DNA of 64,000 bases from Neobacillus sp. SuZ13. GTDB lineage: Bacteria; Bacillota; Bacilli; Bacillales; Cytobacillaceae. How positions within the stretch are numbered: the stretch's first letter is position 1; every line of letters begins with the position of its first letter. The translations under genes and the position numbers were made by a program. Below are positions 17,302 to 25,634 of this stretch, piece by piece. The notes beneath the pieces were generated by a model that was not told where the DNA came from, made no database searches, and saw only the letters and a list, made by a program, of their open reading frames with translations. The DNA is taken from contig NZ_CP126107.1 of NCBI RefSeq assembly GCF_030123365.1, forward strand, positions 2,775,501-2,839,500, in the 5' to 3' direction.

Positions 17302-18309
17302 TTATAAAAAAATTAGCTGAAAAACATAAACAGAAAAATAGACGATAAGAGGAGTTACCAATAGTAGATATAAGACAAACTTTTTCTTAAAATAACCGAA
17401 TAACATTAAGGTATTTTTTATATCAATCATAGGACCGAAAACAAGAAATGCAAGGATGGAACCTTCTGTAAAAGTGGAACCAAATGACGAGGCTACAAAG
17501 GCATCTGCTGAAGAGCATACAGAAAGGACGTACCCTAATCCCATCATAGCCATTGGTGCAAAGGTTGTACTTGTCCCTATTGATAGGAGAACATTTCGGT
17601 CTAAGAATGCTTGAAATAAACTGGCGAGAAATGCACCTATGAATAAATACTTCCCTGTATTAAATAATTCATCACTAGCATGATAGAGTGTTTCTAATAG
17701 TTTATTTCCTCTTTGGTGGTGGTGATGGTGATGATGGTCTTCCTTCTGCACTTTAAGAATATTTTCACCTTTAAAACGTCTGTAAATGATTAATCCGATA
17801 ATAATGGAACTTATAAATCCTACAAACATCCTTGCATTGGCTACATAAGGCGTGCTTTTAAATGCAAAATAAGTAGATGCATAAACGACAGGGTTTAAAA
17901 TCGGAGCACTAAGCATAAATACAACACCTACATGTGAAGGCATACCTTTTTTTATTAACCTGCGAACGACAGGAACGATGGCACACTCACATATAGGAAA
18001 GATTATTCCAAGTAAAGCAGCAGGTATAAGGGCTAAATAAGCATTACGGGGTACGACCCTTCGGATTACATTTTCGGAAACAAATGATTGGATAATTGCT
18101 GATACAAATACACCCAGTAAAATAAATGGAATTGCTTCTAAAATAATACTAAGAAAAATGGTATTTACATTAAAAAACGTACTAGGGATTCTAGTAAAAA
18201 AAGAAATGTTTTTTAATTCCTCCGCGAAAAGAAATAGAAAAAGGAATAAACAAAATAATAGTAAAGCGAAGCCATCTTTTACCATCTTATTTATAAAGCT
18301 CACAGCCAT
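17302..18309 (-). CDS. YcgR-type permease, second copy, with poly-His loop
   Basis: 335 residues, longer than its paralogue because of an extra N-terminal TM helix. The conserved loops IIFPICECAIVPVVRRLIKKG, SAPILNP, CSSADAFVASSFG and FGPMIDIKNT are present. The central cytosolic loop contains seven consecutive histidines, well suited to binding zinc. The gene is transcribed divergently from the zinc-binding lipoprotein, and the shared intergenic region carries two Zur boxes. Confidence 0.87.
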   Translation of the reverse strand: MAVSFINKMVKDGFALLLFCLFLFLFLFAEELKNISFFTRIPSTFFNVNTIFLSIILEAIPFILLGVFVSAIIQSFVSENVIRRVVPRNAYLALIPAALLGIIFPICECAIVPVVRRLIKKGMPSHVGVVFMLSAPILNPVVYASTYFAFKSTPYVANARMFVGFISSIIIGLIIYRRFKGENILKVQKEDHHHHHHHQRGNKLLETLYHASDELFNTGKYLFIGAFLASLFQAFLDRNVLLSIGTSTTFAPMAMMGLGYVLSVCSSADAFVASSFGSTFTEGSILAFLVFGPMIDIKNTLMLFGYFKKKFVLYLLLVTPLIVYFSVYVFQLIFL

Positions 18310-18385
18310 TCTACCTCCTCGAATCTATCATTCCTATCATATCGATATGCACTTCTAGTTAATTCATTTCATTAAAATTTGATGA

Positions 18386-18412
18386 TTGACATAAATAAAT
18401 AATCATTATAAT
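18386..18412 (+). promoter_or_regulatory. Likely promoter of the zinc-binding lipoprotein gene
   Basis: TTGACA at 18386-18391 and TATAAT at 18407-18412, with a short 15-base spacer. The first Zur box begins 5 bases after the -10. Confidence 0.55.
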
Positions 18413-18416
18413 ATTT

Positions 18417-18437
18417 AATTCGTAATAATTACGATTT
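18417..18437. promoter_or_regulatory. Zur box 1
   Basis: AATTCGTAAT-A-ATTACGATTT differs at one position from the Bacillus Zur consensus (AAATCGTAAT and ATTACGATTT around one base). It overlaps the region where transcription of the lipoprotein gene would start and lies 108 bases from the divergent permease start, so it could repress both. Confidence 0.9.
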
Positions 18438-18483
18438 ACATATTACAATTAATCTTGAATTATACAAAATAATTATGCTCCTT

Positions 18484-18504
18484 AAATCGTAATAATTCCT
18501 AATT
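18484..18504. promoter_or_regulatory. Zur box 2 (half conserved)
   Basis: AAATCGTAAT-A-ATTCCTAATT has one perfect half site and three mismatches in the other. It lies 26 bases before the lipoprotein start codon. Confidence 0.65.
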
Positions 18505-18529
18505 AAAGATACCTTGGAGGTAAATGAAC

Positions 18530-19462
18530 ATGAAAAGACTGTTAGTCACATTAGTTATTTTTCTATTAATGGTAAGTGGTTGTTCAAACACAGCTTCAAC
18601 GAAAAGTGAAAAAACAAGTGAAGGATCTAAAAAACTGCAAATTGTTACTACTTTTTATCCAATGTACTATTTTGCAAAAAAGGTGGCAGGCAATTCAGCA
18701 AACGTTGAACTATTAATACCAAATGGTGTAGAACCACATGATTGGGAACCGACAGCAAAGGATATGGAAAAAATACAAGACGCTGATGTTTTTATTTATA
18801 ATAGCCAATACTTTGAACTTTGGACTGAAAAGGTATTGAAAAGTATTAATGATTCAAAATTAAAGGTTGTTGAAGCTTCCAGTGGGATTAAATTGATGAA
18901 TGCACTGGAATCCGAGGAAGGCGAGGATCATGCTGCTTCTAAAGATCCTCATGTCTGGCTTTCTCCAGTGTTAGCTCAGCAAGAGGTAAACACTATTGCT
19001 AAGGCTTTAGAACAGGCAGATCCCAAAAATAAAGACCAGTTTCAAAAAAATGCAGAGGCATTTAATGCGGAGCTAGCTAATTTGGACCACTTATATAAAG
19101 AGACTATCGATAAAGCCAAGAAGAAAGAATTTGTTACACAACATGCTGCATTTGGATACTTAGCAAAACAATATGGATTGACTCAAATTCCTATCGCAGG
19201 ATTATCACCCGATGTTGAACCAACATTAGGAAAATTAACTGAATTAACAGAGATGACAAAGAAGAAAAATACTAAAGTGATTTATTTTGAGGAGATGACA
19301 TCTTCAAAAGTAGCAAAAACCTTAGCAAATGAAATAGGAGCTAAAACGGGAGTATTAAATCCATTGGAGGGATTAACGAAGAAAGAGCAAGAACAGGGCT
19401 TGAACTATTTAGATGTTATGAAAAATAATCTAGAGTCATTAAAATTATCGATTTTAGATTAG
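18530..19462 (+). CDS. znuA: Zinc ABC transporter substrate-binding lipoprotein (ZnuA/AdcA type)
   Basis: 310 residues with a lipoprotein signal peptide ending in VSGC near residue 18. The cluster A-I fold motifs TTFYPMYYFAKKVAG, GVEPHDWEP (His ligand), DPHVWLSP (His), TQHAAFGYLAKQYG (His) and IYFEEMTSSKVA (Glu) give a full zinc site. The His-rich loop is short. The ATG at 18530 is preferred to the one at 18524 because GGAGG lies 9 bases upstream. No ABC permease or ATPase follows, so it either serves a transporter elsewhere or delivers zinc to the YcgRQ systems. Confidence 0.92.
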   Translation: MKRLLVTLVIFLLMVSGCSNTASTKSEKTSEGSKKLQIVTTFYPMYYFAKKVAGNSANVELLIPNGVEPHDWEPTAKDMEKIQDADVFIYNSQYFELWTEKVLKSINDSKLKVVEASSGIKLMNALESEEGEDHAASKDPHVWLSPVLAQQEVNTIAKALEQADPKNKDQFQKNAEAFNAELANLDHLYKETIDKAKKKEFVTQHAAFGYLAKQYGLTQIPIAGLSPDVEPTLGKLTELTEMTKKKNTKVIYFEEMTSSKVAKTLANEIGAKTGVLNPLEGLTKKEQEQGLNYLDVMKNNLESLKLSILD

Positions 19463-19537
19463 TTATCTAATTTAGGGTTACTCCTAAAAAGTCCTTATTC
19501 TAATAAATTTTAAGTAACCTCTTTATTTATTTTTGTT

Positions 19538-19648
19538 GGATTGTGAAAGATTGTACTTAAACTAACAGGTGCTTATGTTCAATAAAGGGATGGCTGCGGC
19601 GATCCTGTTTCTTATTGTACTAATGAAGTAGGAAAGTTGAAGAACCGT
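19538..19648 (+). repeat. Interspersed repeat, copy R11, with 3' extension
   Basis: Flank GATTGTGAAAGATTGTACTT, arm CTAACAGGTGCTTATGTTCA, hairpin GGGATGGCTGCGGCGATCC, 3' arm worn. The next about 55 bases (GTCTAACACAT...GCATCAAATCCCC) recur after copy R28. Confidence 0.8.
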
Positions 19649-19836
19649 CTAACACATATCCTTAATCTAACTAAGAAAGCCGAGAGCATCAAATCCCCGA
19701 CCAAATCTATTATTACAATAAAAAAATATCGTCTTCTTCTGTTAATTTGCACCAAACCATAAATCGGATAAATTTACGTTACAAAAAGAAAAATACTAAC
19801 ACCGCCCTGTACCTTTTGATAACGGAAAAAAAAAAG

Positions 19837-19854
19837 CCCCTCATGATTGAGGGG
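19837..19854. terminator. Terminator of arr
   Basis: CCCCTCA TGAT TGAGGGG flanked by A and T tracts, just past the stop codon on the minus strand. Confidence 0.8.
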
Positions 19855-19871
19855 AAGTGTTTATTTGAAAA

Positions 19872-20288
19872 TTAATCGTATATCACATTTTTTCCTTCTT
19901 CACTTAATTTCTTTAAAGATGTAAGCATATGATTTATCTCTTCATCAGAGTGTCTTTCCCATGTAGCTAATTCAGCTATTATTTTTAGAGGTGATTTAGA
20001 TCTATATGAGCGTGTTGGGTTTCCAGGAAATCTTTTATCAGTCAAGTTAGGATCATTTTCAAAATCTCCTAATGGTTCTACTATGTAGATCCTTTCTTTT
20101 GAATTAGATTTTGCTAATTCAGCACCCCATTTGGCAGCATTTAATGTTGCAGTAAAGTATATATGGTTAGATTTTTTTTCTTGGTAATTTGATAAGTGTT
20201 GCGGTTCTAATAAATCACCAATTTTTAATTCTGCTTTAGTACCATGAAAAAAAGGACCATTATCTAAGACATCTTTTTTATCATTCAT
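19872..20288 (-). CDS. arr: NAD+-rifampin ADP-ribosyltransferase (Arr)
   Basis: 138 residues, the normal length for Arr. Diagnostic motifs are FFHGTKAELKIGDLLEP (NAD-binding His), HIYFTATLNAAKWGAELA, RIYIVEPLG, DKRFPGNPTRSYRS and an acidic C-terminal half. Arr inactivates rifamycins by ADP-ribosylating the C23 hydroxyl in the cytosol. The gene is alone, with its own terminator, between two repeat copies. A second rifamycin-inactivating gene of another mechanism lies at 47138. Confidence 0.93.
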   Translation of the reverse strand: MNDKKDVLDNGPFFHGTKAELKIGDLLEPQHLSNYQEKKSNHIYFTATLNAAKWGAELAKSNSKERIYIVEPLGDFENDPNLTDKRFPGNPTRSYRSKSPLKIIAELATWERHSDEEINHMLTSLKKLSEEGKNVIYD

Positions 20289-20508
20289 ACTGATACACCT
20301 CTTCTATTATTAGATTTGTATTTAAAGTATAATATAGTGTAGGAATTACAAAAAAATACTCTATTATAAAAATATAAATAACGGTATTATGTAAGTATAA
20401 AGAATGTTATTGAGTCACTCTGTTAATGATTATTTTAAATTTATTAAATTAAATGATACTAATATTTATAGTCCGGCTGCCATTCTAGGCGGCTTAAATG
20501 GTAGTTTA

Positions 20509-20608
20509 TTGTTAAACGACAGGTACTTGAGTAGAAAATCGATTGCCATCAATGATCGCTGCGGCGGTCATTTTTTCTTGTTGTGCTAACATAGCTGATA
20601 GTTGAAGA
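20509..20608 (+). repeat. Interspersed repeat, copy R12
   Basis: AAACGACAGGTACTTGAG, hairpin GATCGCTGCGGCGGTC followed by a T tract, then GTGCTAACATAGCTGATAGT. A fragment of another copy (CCGGCTGCCATTCTAGGCGG) lies just upstream at 20473-20493. Confidence 0.8.
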
Positions 20609-20656
20609 AGAAACCGTGATATACATAGGTAAAACGGACACACTTATGGGGGAAAA

Positions 20657-21025
20657 ATGGAGAATATAATAAAACGATTAACTGATTTAAAAAACAAATT
20701 AGATAAGCCATTTCCTTATAGAGATACGGATAAAATACAAGAAGATTATAGAACCGAGTTTTTCAATTTATCCGAAGAAGATGATTGTCTAACTGGTGAT
20801 TTTAACACTTATTGTATGAATATATCTGGAACCTTAAGTTATGTTCTTACAGGGAAAACAAATAAGATTCCCAAAAGTCAGATTGAGTTTTTACAAATGT
20901 CCTTTTTTGATTTCTTTAAACAATATAAGTTTTTTGAACACAAAATTAGCGATTATCAAGACTTCTTTGAGGAATATAACAACTTTGAAGAAACGAGAAA
21001 ATTATTATTAAAAGTAGTTGAGTAA
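20657..21025 (+). CDS. YxiJ-like small protein
   Basis: 122 soluble, acidic residues. DKPFPYRDTDKIQEDY, YCMNISGTLSYVL, KIPKSQIEFLQMSFFDFF and ETRKLLL resemble the Bacillus YxiJ family, found near contact-dependent toxin/immunity loci. No toxin gene is adjacent here; if it is an immunity-type protein it stands as an orphan. The gene lies alone between repeat copies R12 and R13. Confidence 0.6.
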   Translation: MENIIKRLTDLKNKLDKPFPYRDTDKIQEDYRTEFFNLSEEDDCLTGDFNTYCMNISGTLSYVLTGKTNKIPKSQIEFLQMSFFDFFKQYKFFEHKISDYQDFFEEYNNFEETRKLLLKVVE

Positions 21026-21034
21026 GATTATTTC

Positions 21035-21127
21035 TTATTCAGCTAACGGGTGCAAATTGGTTGAACATTCGTAGCTGCTATTGCAGCTTTTTTTGTTTGT
21101 TCGACTATAGGGCAGAATAGTTAAATA
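21035..21127 (+). repeat. Interspersed repeat, copy R13
   Basis: Arm CAGCTAACGGGTGCAAATTG, hairpin GTAGCTGCTATTGCAGC with T tract, 3' hairpin GACTATAGGGCAGAATAGTT. In the last, CTAT/ATAG replaces CTAAC/GTTAG, a compensated change. Confidence 0.85.
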
Positions 21128-21163
21128 AGCAGTATTAAAAATCCCCTAATTGGAGGGTATCAA

Positions 21164-21331
21164 ATGGCAAGGTATCTTGTTGGAATTGTAATGGTCATTT
21201 GTGCCATATTACTTTTTATCATTAACCAAGGACAAGATTTTATAGAAGTTGAAGATTCATTAGTTACTGCTTATGTATTTCTAATCGGTGGATTTATTTA
21301 TATCGTATTTAAATTTATTCGCAAGCGATAA
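21164..21331 (+). CDS. Small membrane protein, 55 aa
   Basis: ATG preceded by TTGGAGGGTATCAA. The product has two hydrophobic helices (about residues 4-20 and 34-50) linked by an acidic loop (QGQDFIEVEDS) and a basic end FIRKR. No family recognised. Coding is supported by the ribosome site and the membrane-protein pattern. Confidence 0.65.
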   Translation: MARYLVGIVMVICAILLFIINQGQDFIEVEDSLVTAYVFLIGGFIYIVFKFIRKR

Positions 21332-21403
21332 ATCCTAAAGGATGCGTTTATGAAAGAAAAGGGTGGCAGTTAAGGGTTTTCTGTCGTAAAGGGGTTGATA
21401 AAT

Positions 21404-21655
21404 ATGACAAAACTTAAATTTATTTTCCATACAGAACCAGATGAAGTTTTACCTGAACTGTTTGATAATGATTTAGTTGATATAGATTTTTGGTGTCGAT
21501 TAGATATTCATATAAATGGTCAGTCTTTTTTTAAAAATTTATCACCGTCTTATTACGGTGATTCCGAGTTTACTGAGTATTATATCAATAAGAGTGGGAT
21601 TGGCGTTCCTGTATTCCCTTTTATTCATTCTCTATTAGCTGCTCCTAAATGTTGA
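21404..21655 (+). CDS. Small unknown protein, possibly truncated
   Basis: 83 residues from the ATG at 21404 (AAGGGG upstream). The N-terminal part (KLKFIFHTEPDEVLPELFDN, DFWCRLDIHINGQSFF) looks like a folded soluble domain. The last residues, PFIHSLLAAPKC, end abruptly, so the gene may have lost its 3' half. Not assigned to a family. Confidence 0.5.
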   Translation: MTKLKFIFHTEPDEVLPELFDNDLVDIDFWCRLDIHINGQSFFKNLSPSYYGDSEFTEYYINKSGIGVPVFPFIHSLLAAPKC

Positions 21656-21772
21656 AAGTGATCAAACAGTATTTTTTACAAGATGACCAAACCAGTATAA
21701 GCTTTGTGTTCTTTATAAGGAAAAAAGGGACCACGTTTCTTTAGCATCAGCGGAATAATTGGGATAATTTAA

Positions 21773-21806
21773 AAAAGCGTACATTCATTTGGAATGTACG
21801 CTTTTT
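21773..21806. terminator. Terminator of the DUF2512 gene
   Basis: AAAAAGCGTACATTC / GAATGTACGCTTTTT, a perfect stem followed by T (A on the other strand). Confidence 0.9.
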
Positions 21807-21814
21807 TTAGATTA

Positions 21815-22297
21815 TTATTGTTTATTCTGGTCCTCCTGAGACTTGTCCTGTTGAGCACTTCTTACATCCTGTTTATCAGGAGTTAATTCAGAAGAGGCTT
21901 CTGTTTGAAATTGTGGTCTTCCAGTTTGGATGGTTTGTCGCTGATTGGAAGCATGTTTGCCACGTTCTCTTCCTAATAAGCGATGAAAGAAGATTTCAAA
22001 AGCTGTGATCGCTATCGAGCCAATAAGTGAAGCGGAAAACACGTCATCCTCAATGGTCATATTATCGATCATTAAGTAGAGAATGACAAACGATAAGACA
22101 AAATCAGCAATCGTTGCCACTGTGTTATTGGTAACTCGTAAAATAAATAAGTCGCCCAATACATAACTAACAATAGCTAAAACCGCTGAAATCCCTAGGA
22201 TATCAGAAGCACCCAAATCGTAGCCCAACGCATCAATAATGCCTAGAACAACAACAGCTGCAATAAACTTCATGACAATTCTTAAAATATGTCTCAT
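21815..22297 (-). CDS. DUF2512 (YndM-like) membrane protein
   Basis: 160 residues with four TM helices in the first 110 residues (KFIAAVVVLGIIDALGY, LGISAVLAIVSYVLGDLFIL, TIADFVLSFVILYLM, SASLIGSIAITAFEIFF). A hydrophilic Gln/Ser-rich tail follows (about 115-160). This matches YndM-type DUF2512 proteins, usually expressed during sporulation in Bacillus. Strong GGAGGTG ribosome site upstream. Confidence 0.85.
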   Translation of the reverse strand: MRHILRIVMKFIAAVVVLGIIDALGYDLGASDILGISAVLAIVSYVLGDLFILRVTNNTVATIADFVLSFVILYLMIDNMTIEDDVFSASLIGSIAITAFEIFFHRLLGRERGKHASNQRQTIQTGRPQFQTEASSELTPDKQDVRSAQQDKSQEDQNKQ

Positions 22298-22513
22298 ATC
22301 TTACACCTCCTTTGTGTATTTTTCGAAAAAGTCTTTTAAGATATACACCGACCTCTCTGAAGCAATCGTTAAGGATATTTTGATTGGAATAATCTGTGAA
22401 GGTTTGTACTTAATCCCAAGGGGCGGTAATTAAAGATCAAGCTGCAAAATTGGTGGATTTTTGTCTTGCTCTTATACTGCTAAAGAGGGTTGCCGGTGAT
22501 TGTTAATGTTTGG

Positions 22514-22540
22514 ACACGGTTATTTCTAGCCGTGTTTTTT
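22514..22540 (+). terminator. Terminator-like hairpin
   Basis: ACACGG TTATTTCTAG CCGTGT followed by TTTTT. No complete gene precedes it on the + strand; a worn repeat fragment lies at 22399-22440. Confidence 0.6.
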
Positions 22541-22608
22541 ATTATGTTTACCCACCAAGGCATGAAAAGCTAATTGGTAAAAGCGAACATATCAAGTTAA
22601 TTTAGAAT

Positions 22609-22703
22609 TTGTAAAAAAATGTACTTAAAATAACGTGTGCGATGCTTCAATAACGAAGGATTGCTTTTCTTATTCAAGTAACGAAGCAGGTTACTTTAAG
22701 AAA
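22609..22703 (+). repeat. Interspersed repeat, copy R14
   Basis: Flank TTGTAAAAAAATGTACTTAA, arm ATAACGTGTGCGATGCTTCA, a very short central hairpin (GGATTGC), 3' hairpin AAGTAAC GAAGCAG GTTACTT, a compensated form of the usual ACTAAC/GTTAGT stem. Confidence 0.85.
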
Positions 22704-22746
22704 GAAGCCAAAAAGAAAATCTTTTCTATTTACATTGTTGAACAAT

Positions 22747-22818
22747 GGGTTGCATTACTGGGACCACGGTAATGCTTTTTCTTATTGAAGTAACGGGGCA
22801 GGTTAGTTGAAGTAATTG
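22747..22818 (+). repeat. Interspersed repeat, copy R15
   Basis: Hairpin GCATTAC TGGGACCACG GTAATGC with T tract, then AAGTAACGGGGCAGGTTAGT. It lies directly behind R14, so the two copies are in tandem with no gene between. Confidence 0.85.
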
Positions 22819-22884
22819 TTAACTAAAAAACCTATATATGTTAACATTTGTATAGGAAATTATTTACTTTTGGGGAGGGGAAAA

Positions 22885-23046
22885 ATGAATAAAGGGATGA
22901 CTATGTTTTCTATAGGATTAGTAATGTTTATGTTTGGTATATATTTATCAACCAATTGGGCTATCATTGGTACTTTAATGGGTGTTGTTGGAGGCATAAT
23001 AATGGGCAGTAGCAAGTATTTCTTGGTAAAAAAATATAATTCCTGA
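22885..23046 (+). CDS. Small membrane protein, 53 aa
   Basis: ATG with GGGGAGGGG upstream. MNKGMTMFSIGLVMFMFGIY and a second helix IIGTLMGVVGGIIMG give two TM helices rich in Gly and Met, with a basic C-terminus. Unknown function. Confidence 0.65.
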   Translation: MNKGMTMFSIGLVMFMFGIYLSTNWAIIGTLMGVVGGIIMGSSKYFLVKKYNS

Positions 23047-23061
23047 ATTTACAAAAGAAAA

Positions 23062-23118
23062 ACCTCCTGATTGAAGCGTTTTTTTGGTATTGAGCTAACG
23101 GGGCAGTTTACTTGCTTA
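23062..23118 (+). repeat. Interspersed repeat, copy R16 (partial)
   Basis: CCTCCTGATTGAAGCGTTTTTTT remnant of the central part, then GAGCTAACGGGGCAGTTTAC. Confidence 0.65.
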
Positions 23119-23247
23119 AGGATTGTGTATTCTATCTGCCGAATTGTTTAAATTAAAGGTTGTTTTCGTAATCTTTGTTGTTTTTAGATAGGGCTTTAAG
23201 AAATCAATTTTAATAGTATAATAATGGTAAAGGAGGTTGGTAAATAA

Positions 23248-23427
23248 TTGAAGAAGAACTATACAGTAATGTTTCTTATGTTTTTTGTCGCATCAATTGC
23301 GGGTGGAGTAGTATTAAAGAATATCTTTGATTATTCAATGATAGTGGGAGTTGGGTTAGGAACAGTCGTCCTTCTATGTTCTGCATTTTTCGCAGGAAAG
23401 AAACAAAAGATTCCGAAGGCACAGTAA
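23248..23427 (+). CDS. Small membrane protein, 59 aa
   Basis: TTG start with AAAGGAGG upstream. Two hydrophobic helices (VMFLMFFVASIAGGVVL and IVGVGLGTVVLLCSAFFAG) end in a basic tail KKQKIPKAQ. Unknown function; it lies between R16 and R17. Confidence 0.65.
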   Translation: MKKNYTVMFLMFFVASIAGGVVLKNIFDYSMIVGVGLGTVVLLCSAFFAGKKQKIPKAQ

Positions 23428-23508
23428 TTATAATTGCTGTGTCTTTACTTTGTTAAAATGTTTTTCTAAGGTTATGAGAAGTAATCTTGTTTGACTTTTG
23501 ACATGTAC

Positions 23509-23548
23509 TTATTCAACTAACGGGGCAGGTTAGTTCAATAAGAACTCA
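23509..23548 (+). repeat. Interspersed repeat, copy R17 (3' hairpin only)
   Basis: TTCAACTAAC GGGGCAG GTTAGTT with further pairing outside. This is the cleanest example of the 3' hairpin; the central part is worn. Confidence 0.8.
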
Positions 23549-23630
23549 ACTTTACAATTTTTAGTGACAAGTTTTATAGTATTGGCTATCATACAATTAT
23601 TATTATCCAAATTTTTGAAGGAGGAAGGAC

Positions 23631-24329
23631 ATGATTAATATAAAACTGAATAAATGCTACTGTTTGTTAGGGGCTTTATTCTATTTTATCTATGCTTATA
23701 GAACTTACATATATGAAGGAGTACAGCTTCTAGATTTATTAAACTTAGTGGTGAACTTTGGAATTGTTTTACTAATCTCTATATGGTTAATTAGTAAATC
23801 AGAAGTGAAAAATGTTTTGAATTTGGTTATTTTATTTGTATTTGTCATTTATTTATTTGTATTACACTCATTTGTAGCTTACATTGATATTTCTTATTAC
23901 ATAACGCAAGAGTATGTAGGAAATCTATATGTGAATATTGAACGAATAAATTTTATCCCTTTTAAAACTATTTATAGTAATTTATTTGGTAAGGTTGTTG
24001 CACCTGTAACAATAATACAAACGGTAGGAAATTTATTTTTATTGTTACCATTGGCTTTTGCATTGTTATTTTTACAGATTATAAACAACAAATATAAAGC
24101 TGTAATAGTTATTTTCTTAACAACAGTTTTTATCGAGATGTATCAGCTTCTAGATAATTTGATCACTTCAGGATTTAAGTATTCTGGAGGGGGACAACGA
24201 GCAATTGATATAGATGATGTTTTATTAAATACAATTGGAGGGTTAGTTGGAATAGCGTTGTATTTCATTTATAAAAAGTTGTTTTTAGGTAAAGCCCTTG
24301 ATAAAAAGAACTTCACAACACAGATTTAA
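23631..24329 (+). CDS. VanZ family membrane protein
   Basis: 232 residues with six predicted TM helices. The VanZ signature is present in NFIPFKTI, the TVGNLFLLLPLAFAL helix and the region IEMYQLLDNL ... RAIDIDDVLLNTIGGLVG. VanZ proteins are accessory membrane proteins; some give low-level glycopeptide tolerance, most have no known substrate. No van genes are nearby. AAGGAGG precedes the ATG. Confidence 0.85.
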   Translation: MINIKLNKCYCLLGALFYFIYAYRTYIYEGVQLLDLLNLVVNFGIVLLISIWLISKSEVKNVLNLVILFVFVIYLFVLHSFVAYIDISYYITQEYVGNLYVNIERINFIPFKTIYSNLFGKVVAPVTIIQTVGNLFLLLPLAFALLFLQIINNKYKAVIVIFLTTVFIEMYQLLDNLITSGFKYSGGGQRAIDIDDVLLNTIGGLVGIALYFIYKKLFLGKALDKKNFTTQI

Positions 24330-24343
24330 CATATTATTGTCAC

Positions 24344-24395
24344 CCTCCTTGTTCGATGGGTGCGATGGTTCAAGTATAAGGTAGCATTTTTTTCG
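24344..24395 (+). repeat. Interspersed repeat, copy R18 (fragment)
   Basis: GATGGGTGCGATGGTTCAAG and GGTAGCATTTTTTTC, an incomplete copy directly before R19. Confidence 0.55.
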
Positions 24396-24401
24396 ACAAG
24401 A

Positions 24402-24516
24402 AAGATTGTGAAATGTTGTACTTAAGCTAACTCGGTGCTTTTGTTCAGGATGATATGATCGCTGCGGCGGTCATTTTTTCTTGTTGAACTAACGGAGCAG
24501 GATAGTTGAAGAAGAA
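24402..24516 (+). repeat. Interspersed repeat, copy R19
   Basis: Full copy: GATTGTGAAATGTTGTACTT, arm GCTAACTCGGTGCTTTTGTT, hairpin GATCGCTGCGGCGGTC with T tract, 3' arm GAACTAACGGAGCAGGATAG. Here GTTCA of the 5' arm can pair with TGAAC of the 3' arm. Confidence 0.9.
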
Positions 24517-24581
24517 TTGAGACTCTTTCAGCGAATAATTTGATATGATTATCTCGTATATTTTTGTGTGGAGGAGTAACT

Positions 24582-25076
24582 TTGGAAAATAAACGAATTA
24601 CTAAGAAAAAAATATTGAAATATCTTCTAACTATTGGGGGAGTTGTGTTAGTATATGTTATTTTTTATTCACCTACTTTAAAAATGCCTATAAGTTGGTC
24701 TGGCGCTTGGGTAGGAATAGAAGCTGAACCTAGTTATATCCCTTTTGAATATAGTAAAAGTTATATGACTACTACTTCCTGTGGTAAAAGGTGCGATAAA
24801 CTGAAATTACATTACTTATCAAAAAAAACAGAGCTCGTTATAACTGCTACAGATTATGTAAGTTGGTATGATGACCCTAAATGGGATAAAATACACAAAA
24901 TTAAAGGAACAAAATATTTTTATCAAGAAAAAAACGGAAAACAATACTTGGATTGGGAAGAAGAAAAAGAAGAGTTAGAATTAACAGTTGAATATAAAGG
25001 TGAAAAAAAATTAGCTAAATCAGAAATTGTAAAAATTGCAAATACTATAGAAGCTGAGGGTAAGTTATTAAACTAA
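24582..25076 (+). CDS. Exported or membrane-anchored protein, unknown
   Basis: 164 residues from a TTG with GGAGG 7 bases upstream. One TM helix (about residues 14-30) is followed by an extracytoplasmic domain with a Cys pair (TTTSCGKRCDKLKLHYL) and repeated charged strands ending KSEIVKIANTIEAEG. The C-terminus resembles DUF4367-type surface proteins, but this is weak. The stop codon is the TAA of the repeat's CTAACGG motif. Confidence 0.65.
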   Translation: MENKRITKKKILKYLLTIGGVVLVYVIFYSPTLKMPISWSGAWVGIEAEPSYIPFEYSKSYMTTTSCGKRCDKLKLHYLSKKTELVITATDYVSWYDDPKWDKIHKIKGTKYFYQEKNGKQYLDWEEEKEELELTVEYKGEKKLAKSEIVKIANTIEAEGKLLN

Positions 25077-25158
25077 CGGATGTAAGAGGTTGCTGCGGCA
25101 GCCTTTTTTCTTTAGCTTTCTTCAACTAAAGGAGCAGTTTAGTTCAAGAAGGATTTTT
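25066..25158 (+). repeat. Interspersed repeat, copy R20
   Basis: Arm TTAAACTAACGGATGTAAGA, hairpin AGGTTGCTGCGGCAGCCT with T tract, 3' hairpin CAACTAAAGGAGCAGTTTAG. The start of the repeat provides the stop codon of the gene before it. Confidence 0.85.
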
Positions 25159-25210
25159 CCAATATTTTTAGAATTTTTCTTATAAATACGATGTTGAGGA
25201 GGAAACCTCG

Positions 25211-25501
25211 TTGAACCAAAACAGATTTGGATGGTTATTTCTTAGGTTTGCTGGATGCTTTGGCTTGTTATTTATTTTGATGGCTGGGGAAGGCAATGGG
25301 TTAGTAAATAGTCACATTGATGGGACTATGCAATTAAACTTCTTAGGAATAAAGATTGCCGAAAATATTTCGACAACGGAAACTTGGAATCAGTTTGGAA
25401 CATATTTTTATCTATGGAGTATATTACTGTTTGTATTAACAATTGTCTGTTATCGGAAGTTTTTAAAACTGGTCCCAACTAAAAACAAATCCTTCGCATA
25501 A
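25211..25501 (+). CDS. Small membrane protein, 96 aa
   Basis: TTG start with GAGGAGG upstream. Two TM helices (about residues 7-25 and 66-84) enclose an extracytoplasmic loop (GEGNGLVNSHIDGTMQLNFL ... STTETWNQFG). Unknown function; it stands alone between R20 and R21. Confidence 0.65.
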   Translation: MNQNRFGWLFLRFAGCFGLLFILMAGEGNGLVNSHIDGTMQLNFLGIKIAENISTTETWNQFGTYFYLWSILLFVLTIVCYRKFLKLVPTKNKSFA

Positions 25502-25568
25502 TCACCGTAGCTGCCACCTTGGTGGCTTTTTCTTATTAAGCTAAAGGGCAGTTTAGTTGAGGAAGGAT
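25501..25568 (+). repeat. Interspersed repeat, copy R21 (short)
   Basis: Hairpin GTAGCTGCCACCTTGGTGGC with T tract, then AAGCTAAAGGGCAGTTTAGT. The 5' arm is missing, and the copy starts at the stop codon of the preceding gene. Confidence 0.75.
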
Positions 25569-25634
25569 TTATTCCAAAAGTTCCCTTAAAAAGGTAAAAT
25601 GGAAATAGAAACCTAAGTATTAGGAGGCTTTTTA

